DNA of 64,000 nucleotides from Ignelater luminosus (taxonomy: Eukaryota; Arthropoda; Insecta; Coleoptera; Elateridae). Location of the stretch: the NCBI GenBank assembly GCA_011009095.1, contig VTPC01000900.1:73114-137113 (forward strand), given 5' to 3'. How positions within the stretch are numbered: position 1 is the first letter of the stretch; each line of letters starts with the position of its first letter. The notes beneath the pieces are model-generated. The model ran no database searches and was not told where the DNA came from. It saw only the letters and a program-made list of their open reading frames with translations. The translations under genes and the position numbers were made by a program. Of the stretch, positions 61,201 through 63,192 are shown in pieces.

Positions 61201-61618
61201 CATTAATCTTGCAACTCTCTTCCCTTGAAGACACAAGAAGCCATATAGATAATTACAAATACAAATACAAATGACATGGGAAACTTAAGCTGCACACACA
61301 TTCATACCTACATAGAAAAGTAAACAAAGAGCATCAGGTTGACTTGTACTACAAGGTAAAGAACAAAGGAAAATTTCAGAATTTTGGTACTATGTGTTTG
61401 AACAAAGACTTTCTGAAGTCAATAAAGGAATTCTTACCATCTGCAGATTTTTTGGTAGCTCCATAGTTGTATGAGCCAGATCCTATCGTAGGTTTCTTCC
61501 ACCCTCTCCAATTATTACAAACACTTTCTGGTTCGGAGCTCCAGCTACAAAGTGAATCTTCTTCGAATCGGTCAGAATCCTCGAAACTAAATCGGTCGCC
61601 TTCCTCCCATTCCAGCAT
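3881..61618 (-). CDS. ZSWIM8: ZSWIM8 orthologue (Dorado/EBAX-1), nine coding exons
   Basis: Nine exons join in one frame: 61618-61438, 16575-16324, 16168-16008, 8809-8499, 8445-8250, 8194-6082, 6028-5618, 5561-4272 and 4209-3881, giving about 1747 residues (human ZSWIM8 is ~1840). All junctions are GT-AG. The family is the substrate receptor of a cullin-RING ubiquitin ligase that removes Argonaute loaded with trigger-paired microRNA; the worm protein also acts in axon protein quality control. Diagnostic segments are the acidic start EWEEGDRFSFEDSDRFEEDS, the VYPPVPEQLQLRIAFWSF block, a CxCx6CxH SWIM zinc finger (C176, C178, C185, H187), RAPVSESLSRL, LRPLRGREPEG and a C-terminal block with VKWLLR. 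A low-complexity linker with 11 histidines interrupts the middle. The gene spans 57.7 kb because intron 1 is 44.9 kb. The 3' end is uncertain: the stop overlaps a good splice donor. Confidence 0.96.
4272..5561 (-). CDS. ZSWIM8: ZSWIM8 coding exon 8
   Basis: Residues 1209-1638. It begins QAMEIGGAAISFLIETWEGH, LTPPEAASIADRASR and VRAAAELALSCLPHSHALNP. A Pro/Gln/Tyr-rich disordered stretch follows (about 5130-4450), and it ends with LLAAYRVGMLAMETLARR and PPYGEDVKWLLRISKHLG. The donor is CTTG|GTAATA at 4271. Confidence 0.95.
5618..6028 (-). CDS. ZSWIM8: ZSWIM8 coding exon 7
   Basis: Residues 1072-1208. It contains NQPSEAGAHFMFELAKTVLI, KAGGNSSTSLFTQPST, GPHRALHMCAFQLGLYALGL and SPNWLSRTYSSHVSWITG, almost identical to vertebrates. 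I place the acceptor at TTGTAG (6030-6029), giving a 53 nt intron like its neighbours; acceptors nearer the donor would leave only 29-32 nt. Donor ACAG|GTATCT. Confidence 0.9.
6082..8194 (-). CDS. ZSWIM8: ZSWIM8 coding exon 6 (large central exon)
   Basis: Residues 368-1071. It starts ILVWWFNTKVALL, matching the vertebrate ITGWWYSV position. The first part is conserved (CDEIVILWRLAALNPGL), then a long Ser/Asn/Asp-rich linker including 11 consecutive histidines at about residues 551-561 (7613-7645), and then conserved helices: DPWDVLFARAEGLHAHGHS, LAFRVGMFGLEMARPPASTK, LGFEAAVAALGMK and HPLLCEGTRRQRGDLAISL. The donor is GATATGA|GTAAGT at 6081. Confidence 0.94.
8250..8445 (-). CDS. ZSWIM8: ZSWIM8 coding exon 5
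   Basis: Residues 302-367. It carries SDVNYLSTTAPPAAAEW, LLRPLRGREPEGMWNLLS and REMFKRNDRNAIPLLEI. The acceptor is TTTTAG at 8446 and the donor GAACAA|GTAATA at 8249. The flanking introns are 53 and 55 nt. Confidence 0.95.
8499..8809 (-). CDS. ZSWIM8: ZSWIM8 coding exon 4
   Basis: Residues 199-301 plus two bases of 302. It opens SHLVTLRAPVSESLSRL and runs through QKFAQYLISELPQQILPTAQ, INSVCGAPDPTAG and WYLDE, all near-identical to vertebrate ZSWIM8. The acceptor is TATATTTCAG and the donor TTCAG|GTTTGA. Intron 3 upstream is 7.2 kb. Confidence 0.95.
8810..9047 (-). other. Start of ZSWIM8 intron 3 (3' part)
   Basis: AT-rich intron sequence next to the exon 4 acceptor; no feature other than the acceptor and its T-rich upstream run was recognised. 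Confidence 0.6.
9048..9945. mobile_element. Foldback MITE, CAGTGTGTC family, copy 1
   Basis: Ends are TA|CAGTGTGTCTACATTTC on the left and the inverse with CAGTGTGTCCACATTTC on the right, flanked by TA. Arms of about 175 bp (to ~9220 and from ~9775) are nearly perfect inverse copies sharing AAACTGATCTCC and CCGACTTCGTATCT. There is no coding capacity. TA duplication and end sequence suggest mobilisation by a Tc1/mariner transposase. It is homologous to the copy at 18626-19443 and to a fragment at 52101-52250. Confidence 0.85.
9970..11190 (-). mobile_element. Decayed mariner-like element (DUF4817-type transposase relic)
   Basis: The minus frame at 10450-10253 contains SENIWAEIFDNNFIRPHVLP and AVYLHFLQNTLLELLYYI, matching the central part of the DUF4817-type mariner-like transposases common in insects. 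Downstream minus frames include MRKQNEPCNVFML, matching the C terminus, and upstream ones QQINFPNVHAWMD. Frames are broken. A GTTAAAATAAACAAAA word near 9982 recurs inverted near 11168-11185 and may mark the ends. No catalytic set is intact. Confidence 0.55.
11191..11505. other. Intron 3 spacer
   Basis: AT-rich sequence between two elements; nothing recognised apart from the TTA target site at 11503-11505. Confidence 0.4.
11558..12862 (+). mobile_element. Full-length Tc1/mariner-superfamily element (DD37E)
   Basis: Terminal inverted repeats begin AAGGGTTAGTCATAAGTA on both ends and continue to GCCAC with one visible mismatch. The TA target duplication is at 11556-11557 and 12863-12864. The element is 1305 bp with one uninterrupted transposase frame. 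It sits inside the left end of the Harbinger element, so it is the younger insertion. Confidence 0.93.
11711..12706 (+). CDS. Tc1-like DD37E transposase, near intact
   Basis: Predicted cut-and-paste transposase. An N-terminal helix-turn-helix region (SRRSIYRIINRYVKRG) is followed by the catalytic core: VLDDESYISWD (first Asp), FWPDLRPAYYSK (second Asp) and GRPIEKFW (Glu). I count 37 residues between the second Asp and the Glu, i.e. DD37E. The frame is open from a stop at 11672 with no ATG before the conserved region. The codon where a start is expected, before KRIETE, is ATA at 11711, so the start codon may have been lost; a GTG at 11747 and an ATG in GVMEYQ are the next options. Otherwise no stop or frameshift is seen. 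Confidence 0.85.
   Translation: MKRIETECFAKQVCEFHTQCGYSKCAAFNHFKNEGKSRRSIYRIINRYVKRGVMEYQKLSRRPRVATSDQNLYYIGRLIKDNSRISSTKLDIRLGLSQSSIERAKKKLSIKSFVQRSAPKYIKNQEERCRKGAAKLYRAMLDGKKIVLDDESYISWDPDEIPAKRFFMTKDTNSVPYQVRFRPKTTFPSKCLVWQAIDSDGNVSEPYVRKGTIDTDAYLNILKFLIPFNEKHQSKEGIIFWPDLRPAYYSKRVTEFLTQVNVKFVDRESSSPNLPQGRPIEKFWALSKRKYSQRSAPAKNLRGFRQIWKNITAEVAAESGQSLVKDLKRKL
13116..14301 (+). pseudogene. HARBI1-like Harbinger transposase, broken
   Basis: Family: Harbinger DDE nuclease. The first exon, 13116-13216 (acidic, FDSDDDEE), splices at AG|GTAAAT to 13280, continuing RERVNYLDELDD. Then TGA at 13308 interrupts the frame. The frame shifts near 13565 (a TA-rich run) and again near 13732. Segments: YRIARFLKAIGAIDCIHIEI (first Asp), ISGPDLRIRDIVCRWPGSTH, LILGYSGYGCTRYLLTPLLN, RTRNIIEHMFGVWKRRFP (Glu). 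The second catalytic Asp of the usual GDSGY motif is Tyr here. Inactive by four independent lesions. Confidence 0.88.
14466..15364 (-). pseudogene. Harbinger-associated Myb/SANT-like DNA-binding protein, frameshifted
   Basis: Exon 1 is 15364-15265 (MTENKTKRVRVSNFSAKEVE) and exon 2 starts at 15189 after a CCTTCAG acceptor. The product is a MSANTD3-like Myb/SANT domain (KEEAWGKLAEEFNEME, SKWDSLKKTTRKRVAALKS) followed by an acidic linker and a C-terminal coiled coil (KKKIELVNLQIELLKKEAAL). In Harbinger elements this protein carries the transposase to the DNA ends. One frameshift near 14815 separates the Myb half from the tail (NLDISEWNEWNPTALRKPL). Confidence 0.85.
15640..16007 (-). other. Intron 3 5' part
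   Basis: Intron sequence between the Harbinger right end and the exon 3 donor at 16007; nothing else recognised. Confidence 0.5.
16008..16168 (-). CDS. ZSWIM8: ZSWIM8 coding exon 3 (SWIM zinc finger)
   Basis: Residues 145-198. It contains the whole SWIM finger: C176-x-C178-x6-C185-x-H187, followed by VVAVCLTRIH as in vertebrates. The acceptor CTTTCAG ends at 16169. The donor TGG|GTCAGT at 16007 is not canonical GTAAGT, but it joins to exon 4 in phase 0 with the same length as the vertebrate protein. Confidence 0.93.
16324..16575 (-). CDS. ZSWIM8: ZSWIM8 coding exon 2
   Basis: Residues 61-144. The acceptor TTTACAG ends at 16576 and the donor ATAG|GTAAGA begins at 16323. The split codon with exon 1 gives Glu and the frame continues into SLTELSAKCVASHIPFELVE and the strongly conserved YPPVPEQLQLRIAFWSF and RLYSCLANGSADEF blocks. 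This N-terminal region carries the family's elongin/cullin-adaptor contacts by homology. Confidence 0.95.
16576..17336 (-). other. Intron 1 3' end, with remnants of element termini
   Basis: Contains the exon 2 acceptor. At 16994 a CAGGCTGTTTCAACGAC word, and at 17114 CGGAGTGTTCCAAAAAGCG, look like decayed ends of the CAGGGTGT-type elements common in insects, but no matching opposite ends were found. Confidence 0.35.
17337..18621 (-). mobile_element. Complete mariner element (DD34D)
   Basis: Inverted ends begin CCAGGTGTATACCTATGAAA on both sides and stay identical to GAGACTTT. TA duplications are at 17335-17336 and 18622-18623. Length is 1285 bp, normal for mariner. One intact transposase gene on the minus strand. 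The near-identical ends and clean frame suggest a recent insertion. Confidence 0.95.
17410..18450 (-). CDS. Mariner transposase, intact, 346 aa
   Basis: Cut-and-paste DNA transposase. The start MSNFVPSNYDLR at 18450 is chosen because it fits the family start and the usual length; the frame is open 31 codons further upstream. N-terminal helix-turn-helix region, linker WVPHEL (residues 120-124), then the catalytic triad D156 (TGDEKW), D249 (FLDDNAPPH) and D284 (YSPDLAPSDYHLF), with 34 residues between the last two: DD34D. There is no stop or frameshift. The base composition is more GC-rich than the surrounding intron, as expected for a recent arrival. Nested antisense in no other gene, but co-oriented with ZSWIM8. 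Confidence 0.95.
   Translation of the reverse strand: MSNFVPSNYDLRTSLIFCYQLKKNASQAHQMLIEAYGGHALSRAQCFRWFEKFRSGDFSVKNEERGRPPKKFEDTELQALLNEDDGQTQEMMAEQLGVTQKTICKRLKDMGMILKVGRWVPHELTERQQENRKTTCEMLLSRFKRKSFLHRIVTGDEKWVYFSNPKRKRSYGPPGHKPKSTAKPNRFGRKAMLCVFWDQHGMIWYELLKPGETVDGACYQRQLADLNSAIHRKRPEYADRRHKVIFLDDNAPPHRTRATRELVETYDWEPLVHAAYSPDLAPSDYHLFASMGHALSEQRFNSHEEAKKWLDDWFAAKDGQFFWRGIHKLPERWVKCVASDGYYFED
18626..19443. mobile_element. Foldback MITE, CAGTGTGTC family, copy 2
   Basis: Same family as 9048-9945: ends CAGTGTTTCCACATTTCGATG (left) and the inverse of CAGTGTGTCCACATTCCG (right), TA on both sides (18624-18625 and 19444-19445). The arms carry the same AAACTGATCTCC and GTCGGTTAAAT words. Its left TA abuts the right TA of the mariner at 17337-18621. 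Confidence 0.87.
19444..22596 (-). other. Intron 1, mostly unassigned
   Basis: A minus frame at 19897-19631 (RICDRKNKLDVLEAFET) weakly resembles the C-terminal end of insect retroelement (Penelope/LINE-type) proteins; not secure. An element end, ACACCCTGTAC, lies near 20758. At 21220-21420 a less AT-rich patch has a minus-strand GTATAAAAGGGCCGGG word like a TATA box. Nothing else recognised. Confidence 0.35.
22597..22687. repeat. Imperfect hairpin, ~33 bp arms
   Basis: TAACGATTACA...TTGTTAATCGTCAC at 22597-22630 pairs with its inverse at 22655-22687, around a 24 base loop. The arms repeat an AATCG word. It could be a short MITE core or terminal repeat; no target duplication was identified. 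Confidence 0.6.
22688..26532 (-). other. Intron 1, unassigned
   Basis: The minus frame 23304-23047 and plus frame 23290-23490 are not recognised. Isolated element-end words occur at 23183 (ACACCCTGG), 25384 (CTGGGTGTCC) and 26070 (CAGAGTGATCATTTTAAAAC). A C-rich patch is at 26205-26226. No gene found. Confidence 0.35.
26533..26850. other. GC-rich island with two hairpins and a short minus open frame
   Basis: Conspicuously less AT-rich than the rest of intron 1. Two adjacent inverted repeats: GCGACCGAG/CGGTGGTCGC (26787-26809) and CGCGCC/GGCGCG (26812-26826). A minus frame from 26688 to 26533 reads protein-like text (YPEYLCGDVPQISVDG, HSVGRIGVKTNHF) and follows a CTTAG acceptor-like word. An ATG at 26722 opens a 20 codon frame. 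It could be an alternative promoter/first exon, an exon relic or an element fragment; undecided. Confidence 0.35.
26851..29480 (-). other. Intron 1, unassigned
   Basis: AT-rich. Minus frames at 27937-27734 and 28341-28111 and a plus frame at 28151-28363 have no recognisable domain and overlap each other, so I do not call genes. Confidence 0.35.
29499..29520. repeat. TTTA microsatellite
   Basis: About five tandem copies of a four-base TTTA unit. Confidence 0.8.
29521..30847 (-). other. Intron 1, with a weak internal duplication
   Basis: Two related ~60 base segments, near 29952 (GACGGCCATATTCCCGAGG) and 30066 (GCGGCCATTTTGACCATG), both followed by GATATCAAAAAA-like or GGTATCAAAAAA text, suggest an old tandem duplication or element body. 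Nothing else recognised. Confidence 0.35.
30848..31161 (+). mobile_element. tRNA-derived SINE
   Basis: The head resembles a tRNA gene: an A-box-like TGGCTCTCATAGTTACGC and an exact B box GGTTCGATTCC at 30910-30920, the RNA polymerase III internal promoter. A ~200 base unrelated body follows, ending in an AACAATAACAATAA tail. AGTTATT occurs directly before (30841-30847) and after (31162-31168), a likely target duplication. Orientation is opposite to ZSWIM8 transcription. Confidence 0.82.
31169..31908 (-). other. Intron 1, unassigned
   Basis: The plus open frame at 31308-31511 has no recognised domain. At 31800-31880 a less AT-rich patch contains CAGACACCG and CGGTGTCTG, which are inverse copies about 50 bases apart and could form a hairpin. 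No gene. Confidence 0.35.
31909..32878. mobile_element. Long-armed foldback element with mariner-tail relic
   Basis: The ends CAGTGGGTCCAAGATAAGG (left) and the inverse of CAGTGTGTCCAAGATAAGG (right) are flanked by TA. The arms are inverse copies for about 280 bp, and similarity resumes to ~390 bp. The GGTAAGAGATAC and TCGGTTAAAT words are shared with the 9048 family. The middle, read on the minus strand near 32425-32360, encodes WPSRSPDLTPLDFF, the third-Asp region of a mariner-like transposase; the frame then decays. Confidence 0.88.
32879..33399 (-). other. Intron 1, unassigned
   Basis: No frame or repeat recognised between the foldback element and the hAT left end. Confidence 0.4.
33400..35650 (+). 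mobile_element. hAT transposon relic (ZBED5/SCAND3-like)
   Basis: The left end starts CAGGGGTTCCCAAAGTCTGCG, a typical hAT terminus, at 33400, followed by a GC-rich ~330 bp leader and the broken transposase gene. No matching inverse end or 8 bp target duplication was found to the right, so the right end at ~35650 is approximate and probably lost. Confidence 0.8.
33740..35496 (+). pseudogene. hAT transposase (BED finger to dimerisation domain), frameshifted
   Basis: Start MDRFLLNKQ at 33740. Frame changes occur near 33800, 33980, 34665 and 34995. In order: a BED-type zinc finger (CVLCLKILSSESM then KLKRHLETIHP); VPLSNNTISRRIHDIAEDL; the catalytic region LQLHEATDSNNDVHLICYVR and VCTDGARSMSG; CIIHREALASK; CNSRWLSRGNVLFRVFELHE; and the C-terminal hAT dimerisation domain (IFIPFATSYLCEAVFSAVAV, KNKYRSRI). 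Similar genes in vertebrates are the domesticated ZBED5/SCAND3 group. Here frameshifts make it a pseudogene. Confidence 0.88.
35651..36619 (-). other. Intron 1, unassigned
   Basis: The minus frame at 36519-36235 reads hydrophobic text (WYNLPIWLFLTSAYIINLLC) without a recognisable family. GTCTGYCAG-like words recur four times between 35970 and 36220. No gene called. Confidence 0.35.
36620..37514. mobile_element. MITE-like element with TACAGGRTG ends
   Basis: The left end TA|CAGGATGTTCTTCCATTT and the right end, inverted, TA|CAGGGTGCTTCCATTT match over ~16 bases. Similarity does not extend far into the body. The minus frame at 36876-36538 has no recognised domain. Old non-autonomous element. 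Confidence 0.5.
37515..39338 (-). other. Intron 1, unassigned
   Basis: AT-rich. A small perfect hairpin (GTGCCC/GGGCAC) is at 38272-38285, followed by a CCCTGTA element-end word at 38297. Two loosely similar segments start with GAACTACAAC at ~38681 and ~38868. No gene. Confidence 0.35.
39685..40917 (+). mobile_element. Mariner element inserted in the foldback
   Basis: Inverted ends CGAGGCTTGCC(T/G)TTTATGAAG, TA duplications at 39683-39684 and 40918-40919, 1233 bp. It carries a MELT-type mariner transposase gene on the plus strand, disabled by a stop and an internal deletion. Confidence 0.93.
39856..40852 (+). pseudogene. Mariner transposase with third catalytic Asp deleted
   Basis: Starts MELTQENYRAIIFYN. 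Helix-turn-helix region, linker SRWIPHLL, first Asp in SGDESWVYSYEPES and second in HHDNASSHTA. TAG at 40264-40266 stands where the family has TGG (RVDWC). After ILNHPQ (near 40690) the text jumps to KLRGKRFQSPEEA in another frame: the segment carrying the SPDLAPNDF motif with the third Asp is missing. The C terminus (EWNYCFTKWFERMQKC, EEYFEKQ) is present. Cannot be catalytic. Confidence 0.9.
41239..43930 (-). other. Intron 1, unassigned
   Basis: Plus open frames at 42067-42267 and 42491-42733 have no recognised domain. An isolated element-end word, ATACAGGATGTCCCC, is at 43028. No gene. Confidence 0.35.
43931..44540 (+). repeat. Diverged direct repeat, copy A
   Basis: Begins CAGAGTAATCGTGACC and shares ordered blocks with 46318-46865: CTGATCATCTTTCAAAGTCAG, GGAATAAAATTTGC, GTTGTCCATTTGTT and GAGCCCTCAGCA. 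Both copies are non-coding. Probably two copies of an unclassified element or an old segmental duplication. Confidence 0.7.
44614..45883 (+). mobile_element. Mariner element, decayed
   Basis: Ends CGAGGGAAGTTCATCATTTA (left) and the inverse of CGAGGGAATTCATCATTTA (right), with TA at 44612-44613 and 45884-45885. Length is 1270 bp. Plus-strand transposase gene with multiple lesions. It lies between the two direct-repeat copies. Confidence 0.92.
44780..45819 (+). pseudogene. Mariner transposase relic (MDKFEIRAV type)
   Basis: Start MDKFEIRAVIKHLC, then TAG at 44822-44824 and several frame changes. Recognisable parts: GFSVGTVERILHDELNLRK, a broken first-Asp region near 45240, the second Asp in LFHQDNASPHKS, and the third in PPYFSDLAPSDYFLFPKLKE. 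A TAA at 45700-45702 precedes the C terminus (KWLVDRSKEFFSKGIQ, YEKCINLSEDYVEK). Inactive. Confidence 0.88.
45884..46317 (-). other. Intron 1 spacer
   Basis: Nothing recognised between the mariner and direct-repeat copy B. Confidence 0.4.
46318..46865 (+). repeat. Diverged direct repeat, copy B
   Basis: Same order of blocks as 43931-44540 (CAGAGTAATCATGACG, CTGATCATTTTTCAAAGTCAG, GGAATAAAATTTGC, GTTGTCCATTTGTTC, GAGCCCTCAGCACGAGATGC), in the same orientation about 2.4 kb further on, with substitutions and indels. Confidence 0.7.
46866..49390 (-). other. Intron 1, unassigned
   Basis: AT-rich with long T and A runs; open frames are short and unrecognised. No repeat ends were identified. Confidence 0.4.
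49395..49745. other. GC-richer patch, possible element relic
   Basis: A sharp rise in GC against the AT-rich intron. A plus frame (49411-49602) is rich in Arg/Lys/Gln (QTRRRLSSSRRSGKKRHKGL) and ends in TAA; the opposite frame is also open. It resembles decayed retroelement coding sequence, but no domain is identifiable. Confidence 0.3.
49746..50885 (-). other. Intron 1, unassigned
   Basis: Open frames at 50192-50398 and 50589-50780 have no recognised domain. Nothing else seen. Confidence 0.4.
50886..50967 (-). other. tRNA-like sequence (pseudogene or SINE head)
   Basis: On the minus strand an A-box-like TAGTTGAATTGGCAGAGC is followed ~30 bases later by a B-box-like GGTTCGATTGC. The stems of a cloverleaf are only partly complementary and the acceptor ends do not pair, so a functional tRNA is unlikely. 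Confidence 0.5.
50968..51525 (-). other. Intron 1, unassigned
   Basis: AT-rich; immediately upstream of the recombinase relic and perhaps its former leader. No element ends found. Confidence 0.35.
51526..52103 (+). pseudogene. Crypton-type tyrosine recombinase relic, 3' truncated
   Basis: Starts MESDSDESFSCTPEEIVKAA, with LLPEKSKGQYLKQYDLFMKW (N-terminal SAM-like region), SYSKLKSTL-like text (WSTYSKLKSTLLINNNVDIS) and YKPRKSKTFSREEVYKFLED. A likely 50 nt intron is at 51943-51992 (AAG|GTAATG ... TTGTAG). Then FGIAGALRREELYKMTLED holds the catalytic box I arginine (ALRREEL). Frameshifts occur near 51700 and 51855. Translation ends at 52103, where a MITE arm fragment begins, so the box II His/Arg and nucleophilic Tyr are gone. 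Related proteins abound in insect genomes. Confidence 0.75.
52101..52250. mobile_element. MITE arm fragment, CAGTGTGTC family
   Basis: About 150 bases match the right arm of the 9048 and 18626 elements (GCAAATATCTAGTAAGCCGT, AAACTGATCTCCAAAATAGC, CTTCGTATCTCTT, GAGATCCCAATAGTG). The outer ~25 bases and the other arm are absent. It directly joins the recombinase relic. Confidence 0.8.
52251..53604 (-). other. Intron 1, mostly unassigned
   Basis: A short plus frame at 52254-52372 reads LDEHVFKLWSSGHEY then VCKYCFNLCT and FRCPKQ, with CxxC-like spacing; it may be an element remnant. Beyond it nothing is recognised. Confidence 0.3.
53605..54338. mobile_element. Foldback element with mariner catalytic motif in both arms
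   Basis: Ends CAGTGGGGAAAGCATT and the inverse of CAGTGTGGAAAGTATT, TA on both sides (53603-53604, 54339-54340). The arms are inverse copies over ~300 bp (ATTCAATTATTTCAATACC, GAAAC(G/A)GGT, TTGACTTGTCCCTG-type text). Near the middle the plus strand (53934-53976) reads SPSRSRDLTPMDL and the minus strand (54046-54000) reads WPARSPDLTQLNF, both versions of the mariner-like WPxRSPDLTPLDF motif. Confidence 0.85.
54341..55865 (-). other. Intron 1, unassigned
   Basis: AT-rich. At 55520-55770 the plus strand is purine-rich and reads Lys/Arg-rich fragments without a domain. No gene. Confidence 0.35.
55866..55940 (+). other. tRNA-like head (possible SINE)
   Basis: Reads CCTGTAGCTCAGCTGGCAG, an exact A-box-type word, with spacing like a tRNA D arm. 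The expected B box is not recognisable downstream. Probably a decayed SINE or tRNA pseudogene. Confidence 0.45.
55941..56269 (-). other. Intron 1 spacer
   Basis: Contains several AAGGTTAA words between 56115 and 56255 and may be the body of the SINE-like sequence to its left. Not resolved. Confidence 0.3.
56270..57525 (-). mobile_element. Tc1-like DD37E element, second lineage
   Basis: Inverted ends (AA(G/A)ACTGTCCACGAAAAAAT on both sides), TA duplications at 56268-56269 and 57526-57527, 1256 bp. Minus-strand transposase gene broken by a stop and frameshifts. Unrelated ends show it is a different family from 11558-12862. Confidence 0.92.
56397..57396 (-). pseudogene. Tc1-like transposase relic (MSSNELERR type)
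   Basis: Begins MSSNELERRKVILHKYNENC; TAA follows SSIV near 57286, and the frame is shifted through the second helix-turn-helix region at about 57180-57240. From 57164 it is open: VAQKYGVSKSYVGKAKLRAG, LDYETYVKADFGQFPG, FWPDLASSHYGKRALEW and NPPNCPELRPIEKYWAI. I count 37 residues between the second Asp (WPD) and Glu (IEKYW). The first catalytic Asp of the usual DDET motif is Tyr (DYET), so it is catalytically dead as well as frameshifted. Confidence 0.9.
57610..58626. mobile_element. Element with TACAGGGTGT ends
   Basis: The left end TA|CAGGGTGTCTCAGAAAA and the right end, inverted, TA|CAGGGTGTTTCGAGGAT match over the first ~13 bases. The interior contains the purine-rich tract. No transposase recognised. 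A further ACACCCTGTA end is at 58754. Confidence 0.45.
57870..58215 (+). repeat. Polypurine tract, ~350 bases
   Basis: Strongly strand-asymmetric: the plus strand is largely A and G with few pyrimidines, without a fixed repeat unit. On the ZSWIM8-sense strand this is a long pyrimidine-rich run. No protein frame is maintained across it. Confidence 0.75.
58627..59429 (-). other. Intron 1, unassigned
   Basis: AT-rich; short minus frames at 58829-58641 and 59036-58848 are not recognised. Confidence 0.4.
59430..59740 (-). other. GC-rich island with minus open frame
   Basis: GC-rich and CpG-bearing at 59440-59600, within ~2 kb of ZSWIM8 exon 1. The minus frame 59737-59459 (92 codons: NQELELPFQVEENLLKATLK, RLAGDERRFVVVLQRPLA) has no recognised domain. 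An alternative promoter, enhancer or alternative first exon is possible; nothing decides it. Confidence 0.3.
59741..61437 (-). other. Intron 1 5' end
   Basis: AT-rich intron between the GC island and the exon 1 donor at 61437. No frames or repeats recognised. Confidence 0.5.
61438..61618 (-). CDS. ZSWIM8: ZSWIM8 coding exon 1
   Basis: Encodes residues 1-60 and the first base of codon 61. The start at 61618 (MLEWEEGDRF) is chosen because vertebrate ZSWIM8 begins at the same place relative to the EDSDRFEEDSLCS motif. An in-frame ATG at 61741 would add 41 residues with no family match; that stretch is probably 5' UTR. The donor is GATG|GTAAGAA at 61437. Confidence 0.93.
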
Positions 61619-62364
61619 CGCGGCCGCGACATCGCCACCCCCGTCACCCCCAGAAAGGTTCCCAGTACCCGCCACTTTCAAACAAAGAAAAAAAACCGTC
61701 GGGCAATAAAACCCTACCTTGACCCACAGCCCCGGGGTCACTCGCCTTTGTAGACACCTTCACCCCCAAGTTGCAATCTGAATATTTTCGTGAGTGAAAC
61801 GCTCGCGCGCTCAGTTCCGCATATTGGCCTTATTCTTACCGACACATTTTAATTCACCACTTACACTGACAACTGATAACTTTCACACAAAATCAAACAC
61901 AAAAGCATTTATCCACCCGTGTCGCGGCCTCCCCCATCAACGACAACAACAAATATGGCGAGCGGATTGCACTCCACTGGTCCTTGCGCGATCAGAAATT
62001 TCACCCGATGACAGCTCTTTATTAACTCGAATTATCTCCATTAGATGCCGATAGAATCGCTTCATACAGCAAGTGCTTGATACTAGATAGCGCCACAACG
62101 AATTTTTCTAACGGAAGGGAAAAAGTCGTACCAATATTCGAGTAAAATTGATTAAAATTTTATTTCAGATATAGAAACAAATTTTTTCAGAAAAGTTATA
62201 ATCTTTGAAAATTAAAAATTCTAAGGCAAAATCCATTCATTCTAAGTACAATCGTTTAAGATCATTTAAATTAAATTTGTTAGTTGACCCAGAATTTTAG
62301 TTGCAAACGATACCAACATTATTATCGTAGTGGCAGCAGTGTATAGTGTCAACTGTCCGATATC
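61619..62364. promoter_or_regulatory. Divergent promoter region, ZSWIM8 (-) and RpS14 (+)
   Basis: The start codons face away from each other. The sequence at 61619-62000 is markedly more GC-rich than the introns (5' UTR and proximal promoter of ZSWIM8), then AT-rich up to the RpS14 5' end. No TATA box stands out for either gene. Confidence 0.6.
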
Positions 62365-62405
62365 TCTTTTATCTTCCTGTTGCGGAGAAGTGATAAGTTT
62401 TGACA
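62365..62405 (+). other. RpS14: RpS14 untranslated first exon (approximate start)
   Basis: A pyrimidine run, CTCTTTTATCTTCC, near 62364 has the character of the TOP initiator of ribosomal protein mRNAs. It is followed by a good donor, TGACA|GTAAGT, at 62406. The acceptor TTTCAG at 62671-62673 lies six bases before the start codon. The exact transcription start is inferred. Confidence 0.6.
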
Positions 62406-62679
62406 GTAAGTAATGTATTTTTCAAATAATTTTGATTTTTTGTAGATTAAATGAGATATTCTAAAAGAAATAAAAGCATCCGAGCTTTATTTGATATTGA
62501 GACAATTTACAAAAGTGTGGTTTCTAGCCATTAAAGTACTTTTAAAGGTAGATGAACGCGGAATAACATTGTCAACAAATGCCAGTTTCATGTGTATTTT
62601 TAACTAATACATTAAAAACACCGGCGTTAATAATTAATTAAATATATTATTTAAATGTAATTTAACGTTTCAGTTTAAA

Positions 62680-63192
<513 letters not shown>

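Noticed and set aside
61438-61741. Longer ZSWIM8 N terminus starting at 61741
   Set aside because: The extra 41 residues have no family counterpart; orthologues start just before EWE(D/E)G(D/E)RFSF, fitting 61618.
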